NCBI GenBank assembly: GCA_002404095.1
Contig: DHJA01000124.1
Location: forward strand, 2,916 to 17,978
From: Planctomycetaceae bacterium UBA4732
GTDB lineage: Bacteria; Planctomycetota; Planctomycetia; Gemmatales; Gemmataceae
DNA length: 15,063 nucleotides
Direction of reading: 5' to 3'
The notes beneath the pieces are model-generated. The model worked only from the letters and a program-made list of their open reading frames with translations, was not told the origin of the DNA and made no database searches. Numbering within the stretch: position 1 is the first letter of the stretch; every line of letters begins with the position of its first letter. Below, one piece after another: positions 1-7,150 of this stretch. The position numbers were made by a program, and so were the translations under genes.

Positions 1-5
1 GTAAA

Positions 6-21
6 CGGGTCGCGGCTAAAC
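6..21. repeat. Partial copy of hairpin-arm repeat at window start
   Basis: These 16 bases (CGGGTCGCGGCTAAAC) are identical to the outer part of the right arm of the large hairpin at 5587-5649 (match at 5634-5649). The copy lies just beyond the 3' end of the minus-strand gene that stops at 24. It is probably one arm of a similar terminator or repeat whose other arm lies outside the window; that part is inference. Confidence 0.6.
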
Positions 22-23
22 GA

Positions 24-1928
24 TCATTCGTCCCTTTGCGAACCGAGCGCGACGCCGAGTAAGCCGAAGGCGCGGTTCGCCGGCTCCCAGCTCTTGACGA
101 CGCCCGCCTGACCAGGATTGCGCCGCGCCCATTCCTCGTGGGCCAGCCACGCCGATACCGTAACCGTATGCGCTTCCACCGTATCGATCAGCTTCACGTC
201 GGCGCTCTGCTTGCCCTGAGCGAGCTGCGCCTGGAATGCGGCCAGCTGCGCCCGGCCACGCAGGTCACGGTCGGGGATAATGTCGGCCAAGGACTGCAAC
301 GAATCCGCCGCCACGCCGGCCCGCGCGCCGATGCGAGCCAACCGCAGCAGCAACCACGGCGACGGCGGCGGACCCTTCGGCGGCGATAACGCTTGCTGGA
401 TTGCCAGGGCGACGTCGTTCGTGCCTGCCGTCTTATCGTCGAGGGCGGCGCCGGCCAGCGCGGTTAAAGCCTGAAGCCGCTGGTTCGACGTGAATTTCGC
501 GTACTGGGCGTTCTGCCGTGCTTCGCCCCACTGCTTCAGGCGCGCCTGCCCTTCGACCGTGCCAAGGCGCTTATTAAATTCGTCCTCTGCTGGCGGTCTC
601 ATTTTCTTGGGCGCCTCCGGCAGCTCCCGACTCAGAGTAATCGCCAACGCCACCGCCGACGGGGCCAGCGCCGGCCGATCCTTGGCGGCGAAGAGCGCCA
701 GCGCCTGATCCGCGGCCTTCGCCGCCAAGTCCTTCTTATCCGCCGTCAGCAATTCCAAGCCGACCACGCCGAGCGCCTCCGCTTTCTCCTTATCCGGAGA
801 GGAATAAAGAGAAGAAGCCAGCGCGGTCGCCCGCGCTCCCTGTCCCTTGACGGCAAGCCGGCGGGCGACTTCGCGCAGTCCTTCCAACTTCGCCTCGGAA
901 GATCGAATGTCGCGCAGGGCCGCGTGGATTTCCTTCTGCGTATCGTCCCATTTGAGCTTTGTGCCGGCGTCCACCTCTTCGGGCGATCCTCCTAACGCTG
1001 TTTCGGCCGCGGCGAGGTCTTGCAATAGGGCGTCGTGTTCCGTCGCGCTGTCGCCGGCGCCGGCCGCGCGGGCCAGGGTGCTCAGACTTTTGTGGAACTG
1101 ATCTTGCGCATCCACGGCGCATCCGGCCTTCCGCGCCCGTAGCGCATGTTCCCCCGCCAGGCGATAGATCGCGGCCCGGCCGTCACGGCCTAAATCGCTC
1201 TTTCCCGGATCGGATTCGGCGTAATCCAACGCCAGCTTCACCGCCTGCTCTTCGCGCGCTTGCGCCCACTTGTACCAGACGAGGACGGCGCAAACGGTCA
1301 AGAAAATCGCGGCGGCCGACCACGTGGCATAGCGGGTTATACGCTGCCGCACCGTGCGCAGCGCCTTGGCCTCGGGAAAAGCGCCGGCGTCTTGCAGCGA
1401 TTCGCGGCTGACCGAGGCGGTACCCGTGGTAGAACCCCACGCCCCTTCCGGCGCCTTCTCTTCGGGGCGCCGAGCCGCCGACGGCAGGTTCTGATTCGTT
1501 TGGCGCCAGTTGGCCGGGTCTTTCTTCACCGGCTCCGGGACTTTGATGATGCGGCGACATTCGGGGCACGGCGACCGTTTGCCGGCGAGGTCGAGCGGAA
1601 GGTGCAATTCCGCATCGCACATGGGGCAATTAAAGTCGATGGTCGTGGACGCAACGGCGGCGGCCTCTGGCGGCGGCTCGTCCCTCAGTGCCGCGGCGGC
1701 CTCGGCTTCGAGGTCAATCGGCCCCGACGTCGGCTTCGGCGGCCGGAGGGGGCGCGGCGGAGGCGCGGCGGGCTTGACCGCGGGTGAGGCCGCTGTATTC
1801 GGAGGTCGAACCGGCGCAGGCACGGTCAAAACATTGGCGCAATGGGGACATTTCCCCCTTTTGCCCGCGAATTCGTCCTTGACGCTCACGACCTTTTTAC
1901 AACTCGGGCAAAGGAATTTGATCGCCAT
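24..1928 (-). CDS. Double zinc-ribbon, single-TM hypothetical protein
   Basis: Function unknown; 634 aa. The open frame continues upstream to 2195, but the ATG at 1928 is preferred because the protein then begins with a zinc ribbon (CxxC at C7/C10 and C27/C30). A second ribbon follows at C101/C104 and C121/C124. Both have the form CP.C....G....CP.C.....VP that is common in planctomycete proteins. A Pro/Ala-rich linker follows each ribbon, then one hydrophobic segment at about 201-221. The remaining ~410 residues are Ala-rich, predicted helical and TPR-like, with no catalytic motif I recognise. With two N-terminal ribbons and one TM helix, the protein is probably membrane anchored with the ribbons in the cytoplasm and the helical part outside; that orientation is inference. 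No clear Shine-Dalgarno precedes the start. The pfkB-like gene lies upstream on the same strand, 142 bp away with two hairpins between, so they are probably separate transcripts. Confidence 0.8.
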   Translation of the reverse strand: MAIKFLCPSCKKVVSVKDEFAGKRGKCPHCANVLTVPAPVRPPNTAASPAVKPAAPPPRPLRPPKPTSGPIDLEAEAAAALRDEPPPEAAAVASTTIDFNCPMCDAELHLPLDLAGKRSPCPECRRIIKVPEPVKKDPANWRQTNQNLPSAARRPEEKAPEGAWGSTTGTASVSRESLQDAGAFPEAKALRTVRQRITRYATWSAAAIFLTVCAVLVWYKWAQAREEQAVKLALDYAESDPGKSDLGRDGRAAIYRLAGEHALRARKAGCAVDAQDQFHKSLSTLARAAGAGDSATEHDALLQDLAAAETALGGSPEEVDAGTKLKWDDTQKEIHAALRDIRSSEAKLEGLREVARRLAVKGQGARATALASSLYSSPDKEKAEALGVVGLELLTADKKDLAAKAADQALALFAAKDRPALAPSAVALAITLSRELPEAPKKMRPPAEDEFNKRLGTVEGQARLKQWGEARQNAQYAKFTSNQRLQALTALAGAALDDKTAGTNDVALAIQQALSPPKGPPPSPWLLLRLARIGARAGVAADSLQSLADIIPDRDLRGRAQLAAFQAQLAQGKQSADVKLIDTVEAHTVTVSAWLAHEEWARRNPGQAGVVKSWEPANRAFGLLGVALGSQRDE

Positions 1929-2011
1929 GATTGTCGGCGTCCGTTGAGAGGGGCGCGCTGGCCCGTTCCCGTCGATTCTACTACGCGACGCGGGGTGACG
2001 GCCACAGACGT

Positions 2012-2036
2012 TGTCCACTCGCTCCGCCAGTGGACA
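2012..2036. repeat. Hairpin, 8-bp stem, upstream of zinc-ribbon gene
   Basis: TGTCCACT (2012-2019) pairs perfectly with AGTGGACA (2029-2036) around a 9-base loop. It sits between the pfkB-like gene and the zinc-ribbon gene, next to a second hairpin at 2044-2064. It could be part of a terminator or an element in the downstream leader. No T-tract is seen. Confidence 0.5.
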
Positions 2037-2043
2037 GGTCAAA

Positions 2044-2064
2044 CCGACTCGCGGAGCGAGTCGG
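2044..2064 (-). terminator. Putative terminator hairpin after pfkB-like gene
   Basis: CCGACTCGC (2044-2052) and GCGAGTCGG (2056-2064) form a perfect 9-bp stem with a 3-base loop, starting 7 bases after the stop of the minus-strand kinase gene. Read on the minus strand it is followed by a short TTTG. This position fits a terminator, though the T-tract is minimal. Confidence 0.55.
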
Positions 2065-2070
2065 CCACTA

Positions 2071-3096
2071 TCAAGACATCCGCCGTCGTATCTGCTCCGG
2101 CGTCGCCGTGCCGGTCGTGCCGATCTGTCGCACGGTGATCGACGCCACAAGGCAACCAAAGGCCGCCGCTTGCTCCAGCGTCGCGCCCGCCGCATGCGCG
2201 CATACGATTCCGGCGCTAGTGCTGTCGCCGGCCCCGACCGGGTCGGTCGGCCCGTCCGCTGGATAGCCGGCGATCCGCACGGGCGTTCCGTCCATGCGCC
2301 CGGGGTCCGCCAACAAAATCCCCTCGTCGCCGCAAGTACAGAACACCGGCCGCCCGGCCTGCCGGGACAGCCGCGCCACGACGGCCGTCAGCTCCTGGCC
2401 CTTCGCCGCGACCAGGCATTCCTGACGGTTGGGTTTCAGGGCCGTGTTACGGAATAAGGCGATGCGTTCCCGGCTGTCGGCCAGAATAAGCCGTTCGGGT
2501 CGCGCCGCGCCCAGCTCCGCGATGCGTTCGCGCATGCGCGCCGTGACCACGCCGCAGTCGGCCTCGCTGACCTGATCCAAAACGACCAGCGCGTCCAACT
2601 CATCCCAGACTTTATCGAGGGCCTTCCGTACCAAATCCTCAGCGGCCGACGGTAGCGGCGTGCGATTCTTGATATCCAGGCGGTTCAACTCGCGCGGCGG
2701 CTCCCCGGCGCGATGCAATATCGGCTTCATGTAGGTCGGCGTCCGTCGGCCGTCCCAGCAAAATAACCTATTCGTATCGACTACGGCCAGTTTATCGAGG
2801 GCTTGGCGAAGCTCGTGACCCTCGCCGTCATCGCCGATCACGGAAAGAGGAATGATGCGGCCGACCCCTAGCGCCGCCAAATTACTGATAACGGTGCCGA
2901 CCGCGCCCGGGTACGAGCGCACGCGCGTCACCTGATAGGCGTCGAGCCCGGTTTCCACGGACGGCTCCGTCAGGGCGGCGTCGATGTCGAGATAGCGGTC
3001 GAGGAACAGGTCGCCCAGTACGCCTACCTTCAGATCGGGCAGGCGTTTCAGGATCGGTTCGATCACTTCCTCGGTGAGCGGATCGTCGGGCGTCAT
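2071..3096 (-). CDS. PfkB-family carbohydrate kinase (RfaE1/heptose kinase-like)
   Basis: A 341-aa ribokinase-fold ATP-dependent sugar kinase. Near the N-terminus, VLGDLFLDRY (26-35) matches the opening strand of RfaE/HldE-type kinases. PGAVG (63-67) followed by SNLAALG (71-77) is the substrate-side glycine motif. LKPNRQE (220-226) is typical of the RfaE1 branch. DPVGAGDS (285-292) is the PfkB signature, with D291 as the expected catalytic base and the GAG as anion hole. The length suits a stand-alone kinase with no fused nucleotidyltransferase domain. The likely substrate is a phosphorylated sugar such as D-glycero-D-manno-heptose 7-phosphate, inferred from the family resemblance; no other heptose gene is nearby. 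The ATG at 3096 has an AAGGA Shine-Dalgarno about 6 bases upstream. Other PfkB substrates cannot be excluded. Confidence 0.85.
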   Translation of the reverse strand: MTPDDPLTEEVIEPILKRLPDLKVGVLGDLFLDRYLDIDAALTEPSVETGLDAYQVTRVRSYPGAVGTVISNLAALGVGRIIPLSVIGDDGEGHELRQALDKLAVVDTNRLFCWDGRRTPTYMKPILHRAGEPPRELNRLDIKNRTPLPSAAEDLVRKALDKVWDELDALVVLDQVSEADCGVVTARMRERIAELGAARPERLILADSRERIALFRNTALKPNRQECLVAAKGQELTAVVARLSRQAGRPVFCTCGDEGILLADPGRMDGTPVRIAGYPADGPTDPVGAGDSTSAGIVCAHAAGATLEQAAAFGCLVASITVRQIGTTGTATPEQIRRRMS

Positions 3097-3156
3097 AGCG
3101 TTCCTTCTTTGGCGGCGAAGGCGGCGGCTTAGAAGCGGTTTCAGAACCCTGGCGAG

Positions 3157-3177
3157 CCGGCGGGTTTATCCCGCCGG
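3157..3177. repeat. Perfect hairpin, 8-bp stem
   Basis: CCGGCGGG (3157-3164) and CCCGCCGG (3170-3177) enclose the loop TTTAT. It lies in the upstream region of the pfkB-like gene and touches the left direct repeat of the element at 3187-3389. It may belong to a larger repeat unit; its function is unknown. Confidence 0.55.
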
Positions 3178-3186
3178 GACAAGCCC
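3176..3186. repeat. Left 11-bp direct repeat flanking the palindromic element
   Basis: GGGACAAGCCC occurs here and again at 3390-3400 in the same orientation, directly bordering both sides of the inverted-repeat element. It could be a target-site duplication, although 11 bp is long for one, or part of the repeat itself. Confidence 0.5.
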
Positions 3187-3389
3187 ATTAGTTTTTACAC
3201 AGACGCTGGTGTTTCCTCTACAGACGGGGTGCCATGCTTTCGCCGGCTGGTCCCGAGACGCGGTCCAGTCCTAACCCCGCGAAAGCATGACTCCCGCGCG
3301 AGGACTCATGCTTTCGCGGCGGCTTCGGCGGTCAGACGGTACGGAAAGAGGCCGCGAAAGCATGGCACCCCTCTTGTGTAGAAACCTAT
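3187..3389. repeat. MITE-like or REP-type palindromic element
   Basis: A ~200-bp non-coding element with nested inverted repeats. The outer arms 3226-3243 and 3354-3371 match perfectly over 18 bases. The inner arms 3277-3290 and 3306-3319 match perfectly over 14 bases. The core CATGCTTTCGC therefore occurs four times in alternating orientation (3233, 3279, 3307, 3354). Outside these, the ends also resemble each other in inverted form (AGTTT..TACACA at the left; TGTGTAGAAACCTAT at the right). No reading frame fits it. The layout suggests a non-autonomous mobile element or a REP/BIME-like structure. It covers the downstream side of the antitoxin-like gene and the upstream side of the pfkB-like gene. 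Confidence 0.65.
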
Positions 3390-3658
3390 GGGACAAGCCC
3401 GGCGGTTCGCCTGGAAGCCGTTTTGAAATCGCTTCTTAATCCTACTTCCTCATTCATACGGCCGACCGCGTTCCGAAGGCCAACCGAACGGATGGCTTTC
3501 TGCTGTTTGTCGTCCTCAAGTATCTCACGGATGCTCTCGTATAGTTCCACGGGAAGGAGAACATAGGCGGCGTTCGTCCGCGGATCGACAAGGCGAGCCG
3601 GGTCTTCGCCTAAGGCGTCCAGGGCGTGTTGCTGCTGATCGGTAAGTTCGATGCTCAT
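3386..3658 (-). CDS. Short antitoxin-like hypothetical protein, 3' end altered by repeat
   Basis: A 90-aa protein starting at ATG 3658 with a strong AAGGAG Shine-Dalgarno 6-7 bases upstream. The N-terminal part (LTDQQQHALDAL, then DPRTNAAYVLLP at about 26-37, then ELYESIREIL) resembles small planctomycete proteins related to Phd-type antitoxins, as I recall the family; I cannot confirm this without a search. The last ~8 residues and the TAG stop are encoded by the 11-bp direct repeat and the edge of the palindromic element, so the original C-terminus is probably replaced or extended. Antitoxins of this kind usually precede a toxin gene. Here only non-coding repeat follows, so it would be an orphan. 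A free-standing hypothetical protein remains possible. Confidence 0.6.
   Translation of the reverse strand: MSIELTDQQQHALDALGEDPARLVDPRTNAAYVLLPVELYESIREILEDDKQQKAIRSVGLRNAVGRMNEEVGLRSDFKTASRRTAGLVP
3390..3400. repeat. Right 11-bp direct repeat flanking the palindromic element
   Basis: Second copy of GGGACAAGCCC (first at 3176-3186). It lies inside the final codons of the antitoxin-like gene. Confidence 0.5.
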
Positions 3659-3749
3659 GACCCTCTCCTTTTTGGCTATTCTACGCGACCCCGTGATCGC
3701 CGTCTATCGGTTTCCCAGGCAATGCACTACTCCGCGGCGCTTAAACGAC

Positions 3750-3781
3750 TTGGATGGCAGAGGGAGAGAAATTGCTATATT
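3750..3781 (+). promoter_or_regulatory. Possible promoter of the hydrolase operon
   Basis: TATATT at 3776-3781 is preceded by TGC, giving an extended -10 (TGnTATATT). TTGGAT at 3750-3755 resembles a -35 box, but the 20-base spacing is long, so only the -10 carries weight. It points to the hydrolase gene at 3852 with a leader of about 65 bases containing the hairpin at 3807-3834. Confidence 0.35.
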
Positions 3782-3806
3782 CAGATGGGTGAGAAAAAGA
3801 AGCGGC

Positions 3807-3834
3807 GGGCGCCCCCCTAGTTATAGGGGCGCCC
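3807..3834 (+). promoter_or_regulatory. Leader hairpin just before the hydrolase ribosome-binding site
   Basis: GGGCGCCCC (3807-3815) pairs perfectly with GGGGCGCCC (3826-3834) around a 10-base loop. The Shine-Dalgarno AAAAGGAG begins 3 bases after the stem. A stable GC stem here could affect translation or mRNA stability, or block read-through from upstream. A regulatory role is inference. Confidence 0.5.
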
Positions 3835-3851
3835 ATAAAAGGAGAGCTGTC

Positions 3852-4802
3852 ATGAGTGTGAAGCGGAGTCCTTGGACGTCGGCACTTGCCGTCACGTTGC
3901 TCATTGGCCTGTCGGCCCAAGCCGACGCCCCGAAGAGTCCGCCGGCAAAGAAAGCTCCGCCCGTCCCCGAAGGAGCGAAAGTGGAGCGCGACCTCGAGTA
4001 CGGCCCGCACGGCGTCGGCAATAAGCTCGACCTGTATCTGCCTGAAAAAGAGGCGGATCATCCGCTGCCGCTGGTGATCTGGATCCACGGCGGCGGCTGG
4101 GAAGCCGGCAGCAAGGACGCCCCCGCGGGAATGGGAATGTTGAAGGTGGGCTACGCCGTGGCCTCCATCAATTATCGCCTCAGCCAGGAAGCCAAGTACC
4201 CCGCCCAGATCGAGGACTGCAAGGCGGCCGTGCGCTTCCTGCGCGCCAACGCCAAGAAGTACAACCTCGACCCGGATCACATCGGCGTCTTCGGCGCGTC
4301 GGCCGGCGGACACCTTGTCGCCCTACTCGGCACGACCGGCGGCGTCAAGGAATTGGAAGGCAGCGGCCCCAACAAGGACGTATCGAGCCGCGTCCAGGCC
4401 GTAATCGATTGGTTCGGCCCGACCGACATGCTGAAAATGAAGGAGGAGGCCGACGACAAGGCGGTGTTCGACGCCGATTCGGCCAACAGCCCGGTGGGCA
4501 AGTTATTCGGCGGCCCGATCCAGGAGCATAAGGAACTGGCGGAAAAGGCCAACCCGATCCACTTCATCACCAAGGACGCGGCGCCTTTCCTCATCATGCA
4601 CGGCGACAAAGACAACGTCGTTCCGCTGGCGCAAAGCCGAATTCTCGACGACGCCCTGAAGGCCGCCAAGGTGGAGTCTACCTTGGTGGTGATCGAGGGC
4701 GAAGGCCACGGCGGTCCCGGCTTCGGGACTCCAGAGAACCTGCAAAAGATCGTCGATTTCCTCAACAAACATCTCAAGCCGAAGGCCGCCGCGCCCAAGT
4801 GA
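3852..4802 (+). CDS. Secreted alpha/beta-hydrolase (esterase/lipase, BD-FAE-like)
   Basis: A 316-aa carboxylic-ester hydrolase of the HGGG (hormone-sensitive-lipase/BD-FAE-like) group. Residues 1-26 look like a Sec signal peptide (basic start, hydrophobic 11-21, cleavage near ADA), so it probably acts in the periplasm or outside. The oxyanion motif HGGGW is at 79-83 and the nucleophile elbow GASAG at 148-152 (S150). The acid is probably D254 in HGDKD and the histidine H286 in EGEGHGG, so the triad is complete. The ATG at 3852 is chosen over upstream starts in the same frame because AAAAGGAG precedes it by 7 bases and the signal peptide begins there. The next gene starts 20 bases downstream, implying co-transcription. 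The natural substrate cannot be read from the sequence; plant-polysaccharide acyl esters are one possibility. Confidence 0.88.
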   Translation: MSVKRSPWTSALAVTLLIGLSAQADAPKSPPAKKAPPVPEGAKVERDLEYGPHGVGNKLDLYLPEKEADHPLPLVIWIHGGGWEAGSKDAPAGMGMLKVGYAVASINYRLSQEAKYPAQIEDCKAAVRFLRANAKKYNLDPDHIGVFGASAGGHLVALLGTTGGVKELEGSGPNKDVSSRVQAVIDWFGPTDMLKMKEEADDKAVFDADSANSPVGKLFGGPIQEHKELAEKANPIHFITKDAAPFLIMHGDKDNVVPLAQSRILDDALKAAKVESTLVVIEGEGHGGPGFGTPENLQKIVDFLNKHLKPKAAAPK

Positions 4803-4822
4803 GGAAAAGGGAGTCAGCGGAC

Positions 4823-5569
4823 GTGAAATTTCATGAAATGACGTTTCCCGAACTGCGGCTAGTATCGCGGGCCGGCGCCCTGGTGCTGGCCCCGATCGCC
4901 GCCGTGGAACAGCACAGCCGACACCTGGCCGTTTTGACCGACACCGTACTCGTGAGTGCAGTGGCGGAAGGGGTCGAGCGCCGGCTGCCGGATTCCGTCG
5001 TCCTACTGCCGACGCTGTGGTTCGGGGCAAGCCACCATCACTTGCGCTTCGGCGCCACGCTGTCGGCGACGGTGGACGTACACATCGACCTGTTATGCGA
5101 TTTGCTAACGCCGCTATTGGACGACGGCTGGCAGCGCGTGTTGCTGCTGAACGGTCACGGCGGCAATATCGACACGATGCAAATCGCACTACGTCGGCTC
5201 CAGCCGCGCTACCGTGACCGCATCCTGGGGGCGGCATCGTATTGGGACTTGGCAGCGGCGGAATTGTCGGCGCTGGCCGAGGGGCCGCGCAAGACGATGG
5301 GCCACGCCTGTGAGTTCGAGACTTCGATGATGCTGGCGTTGCGGCCGGACCTGGTGCGCCGCGACCAGATACGCGACGACCCGCCGCGCGAGGATGCGGC
5401 TCTGCGCGGTCTTTACCTCGCCGAAGACATGAAACAGCGTACCGATCACGGAGCAGTCGGCTATCCGGAGTTGGCTACGGCCGAGAAGGGACTCGCGTTT
5501 TTGGCCGCCGCAGTCGCGCGGACAGTGGAGGTGGTAGAGGCGTTGCTTAGACGGAAACTGCCGGAGTGA
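4823..5569 (+). CDS. Creatininase-family amidohydrolase
   Basis: A 248-aa metal-dependent amidohydrolase of the creatininase family, a typical length. Expected metal ligands are present: E29, H31 and D40 in VEQHSRHLAVLTD, H112 in NGHGGN, and E164 in GHACEFETS. The family includes creatininase and enzymes acting on cyclic amides in riboflavin/F420-type and mycofactocin pathways, so the substrate here is undetermined. The GTG at 4823 is preferred: AAGGGAG lies 9 bases upstream and the protein then begins MKFHEMTFPEL. A GTG at 4799, overlapping the preceding stop, would add 8 unlike residues. No signal peptide is visible, so it is probably cytoplasmic. It follows the secreted hydrolase closely, suggesting an operon that ends at the hairpin at 5587. 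Confidence 0.87.
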   Translation: MKFHEMTFPELRLVSRAGALVLAPIAAVEQHSRHLAVLTDTVLVSAVAEGVERRLPDSVVLLPTLWFGASHHHLRFGATLSATVDVHIDLLCDLLTPLLDDGWQRVLLLNGHGGNIDTMQIALRRLQPRYRDRILGAASYWDLAAAELSALAEGPRKTMGHACEFETSMMLALRPDLVRRDQIRDDPPREDAALRGLYLAEDMKQRTDHGAVGYPELATAEKGLAFLAAAVARTVEVVEALLRRKLPE

Positions 5570-5586
5570 TTTCGGATAGTTCAGCC

Positions 5587-5649
5587 GTTTAGCCGCGACC
5601 CGAAGGGGAGCGCTCTATCAGAGCGCTCCCCTTCGGGTCGCGGCTAAAC
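5587..5649. terminator. Perfect 30-bp-stem hairpin, probable bidirectional terminator
   Basis: Bases 5587-5616 and 5620-5649 are exact reverse complements with only ATC as loop. It lies 17 bases after the creatininase stop and 24 bases before the stop of the convergent DUF1501 gene, so it could end transcripts from both sides. TTTT occurs at 5652-5655 on the plus strand; there is little T-tract on the other. The outer arm sequence is repeated at 6-21, so this is also a dispersed repeat. Confidence 0.75.
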
Positions 5650-5673
5650 AGTTTTAACGAGGGACAATGGCGA

Positions 5674-7047
5674 TCAAACCAACTCGCGCATCGGTTCGTT
5701 GCCCGATTCGACCAGATACTGCGGTCGCCCGGTAGTGTCGAGAACGCGCGCTTCGCTTAAGTTGATGCCGATGTTTTTGTAGAGCGTGGCGAACACTTCT
5801 TGGAACGTCACCGGCCGCTTGACGGCGTATTCCGCCAAGCGGTTCGTCTCGCCGATCACTTGCCCGGTGCGCATTCGGCCGCCTGCCAGGAGCGCGCAAG
5901 ATACTTGCGGCCAATGGTCGCGGCCCGCGCCCTTATTGACGCGCGGCGTGCGGCCGAATTCGCCCCATACCACCACCGAAACGTCTTTATCCAATCCGCG
6001 CTCGTGGAGGTCCGACACCAGGGCGGATACGGCTTGATCCAGCAGCGGCATGTCCTTGCGGCCTTCGACGAAGTTCTTGCCGTCGGGGCCGTGCCAGTCC
6101 CAACGGCTGAAGTTCATCGACACCACCCGCGCACCTGCCTCGACCAACCGCCGGGCGAGACAGAAGGTCCGCACCATGCGCGGGGCGCCGTCGCGGATGA
6201 AGGCCGGGTCGTCCGTTCCGTAGCGCGCCAGAACTTGGGGATCTTCCTTCGACAGATCGAGAGCGTCGCGGAGCTTCGAGGACGTGAGGATGTTGACCGC
6301 CTGCCTGGCGTAAGCGTCCATGCCGTCGAGGACGCCGGTCTGGTCCATGCCGCGATTGAGTTCATCGAACGCGGATCGCAGCCGCATCCGGTCGCCGAGC
6401 TGGTCCAGCGTCAAGTCCTTCAGAGTCAGATTGTCCGACTTCATCTTCTGCCCCTGGCCGACGACGACGCGGAACGGCGCGTGCGCCATCCCGGCGAAAC
6501 CGCCGACGCCGGGATAGCCCCACGTCGCATTGCCGGTCGGGTACATCAACGACATATGCGGCGGCACCGACGCATCGGCCGGCCCCTGCACCTTCGACAC
6601 CCAGGCGCCCATCGCCGGCCAGAAGTCGGCCGAGCGCGGGTCTTTCTTACGGCCGGTCATGCACTGGTAAGAGTCGTGAAGGCCGTCGCAGCCGACCATG
6701 GAGCGGACGAAGGCGAACTTGTCCGCCATCTTTGCGATGCGCGGGAAATGTTCGCAGATGCGGATGCCGGGGACGTTGGTGTCAATGGGATTGAACTCGC
6801 CGCGGATGTCGGCCGGCGCGTCCGGTTTGAGATCCCACATATCGATATGCGGCGGTCCGCCGGGCAGGAAGACGTTGATGATGGCCTTGTGCGAGGAGCG
6901 AACGCCGGATTGCGCCTCGGCGGCGAGCAAGTTCGGCAACGCCAAGGCGCCGCCGACAAGCGTGCCGCCTACAGTGAGAAAGTCGCGCCGGCTCAGGCCG
7001 TCGCAGAAGCCGCCCTTGCGGTGCGGCCGTCCGAAGATTGTCAGCAT
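5674..7047 (-). CDS. DUF1501 Tat-exported sulfatase-like protein
   Basis: A 457-aa DUF1501 protein, a family with an alkaline-phosphatase/sulfatase-like fold abundant in planctomycetes. The N-terminus carries a twin-arginine signal, SRRDFL at 19-24 followed by a hydrophobic stretch at about 25-42, so it should be exported folded. The family motifs are GGPPHIDMWDLKP (63-75), WGEFGRTP (361-368) and GRDHW (375-379). The ATG at 7047 is preferred over the frame opening at 7149 because AAGGGGG lies about 8 bases upstream and the Tat signal then sits near the start. DUF1501 genes are commonly followed or preceded by a DUF1549/DUF1553 cytochrome-type partner; none is adjacent here. The reaction is unknown. 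Confidence 0.88.
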   Translation of the reverse strand: MLTIFGRPHRKGGFCDGLSRRDFLTVGGTLVGGALALPNLLAAEAQSGVRSSHKAIINVFLPGGPPHIDMWDLKPDAPADIRGEFNPIDTNVPGIRICEHFPRIAKMADKFAFVRSMVGCDGLHDSYQCMTGRKKDPRSADFWPAMGAWVSKVQGPADASVPPHMSLMYPTGNATWGYPGVGGFAGMAHAPFRVVVGQGQKMKSDNLTLKDLTLDQLGDRMRLRSAFDELNRGMDQTGVLDGMDAYARQAVNILTSSKLRDALDLSKEDPQVLARYGTDDPAFIRDGAPRMVRTFCLARRLVEAGARVVSMNFSRWDWHGPDGKNFVEGRKDMPLLDQAVSALVSDLHERGLDKDVSVVVWGEFGRTPRVNKGAGRDHWPQVSCALLAGGRMRTGQVIGETNRLAEYAVKRPVTFQEVFATLYKNIGINLSEARVLDTTGRPQYLVESGNEPMRELV

Positions 7048-7144
7048 GAAAGCATCCCCCTTACTCTTATCTTTTCGTTTGACGGCCTGCGAAGCAAGGG
7101 CAATCGCCCGACATTTATCGGCGGACGCCGACTTGATCGTCGTG

Positions 7145-7150
7145 TACAAT
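7145..7150 (+). promoter_or_regulatory. Possible -10 box of a leaderless transcript
   Basis: TACAAT ends 7 bases before the ATG at 7158, so transcription would start at or next to the A of the start codon. There is no Shine-Dalgarno before this ATG. No good -35 is seen at the proper distance, so this remains tentative. Confidence 0.35.

Noticed and set aside
3651..3851. Upstream extension of the hydrolase gene
   Set aside because: It would read through the promoter, a GC hairpin and the strong ribosome-binding site, and hide the signal peptide.
4799..4822. GTG at 4799 as the creatininase start (overlapping the previous stop)
   Set aside because: A better Shine-Dalgarno and the family-like start MKFHEMTF favour the GTG at 4823.
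7048..7149. N-terminal extension of DUF1501 to 7149
   Set aside because: The added residues precede a clear Tat signal and the ribosome-binding site lies just before 7047.
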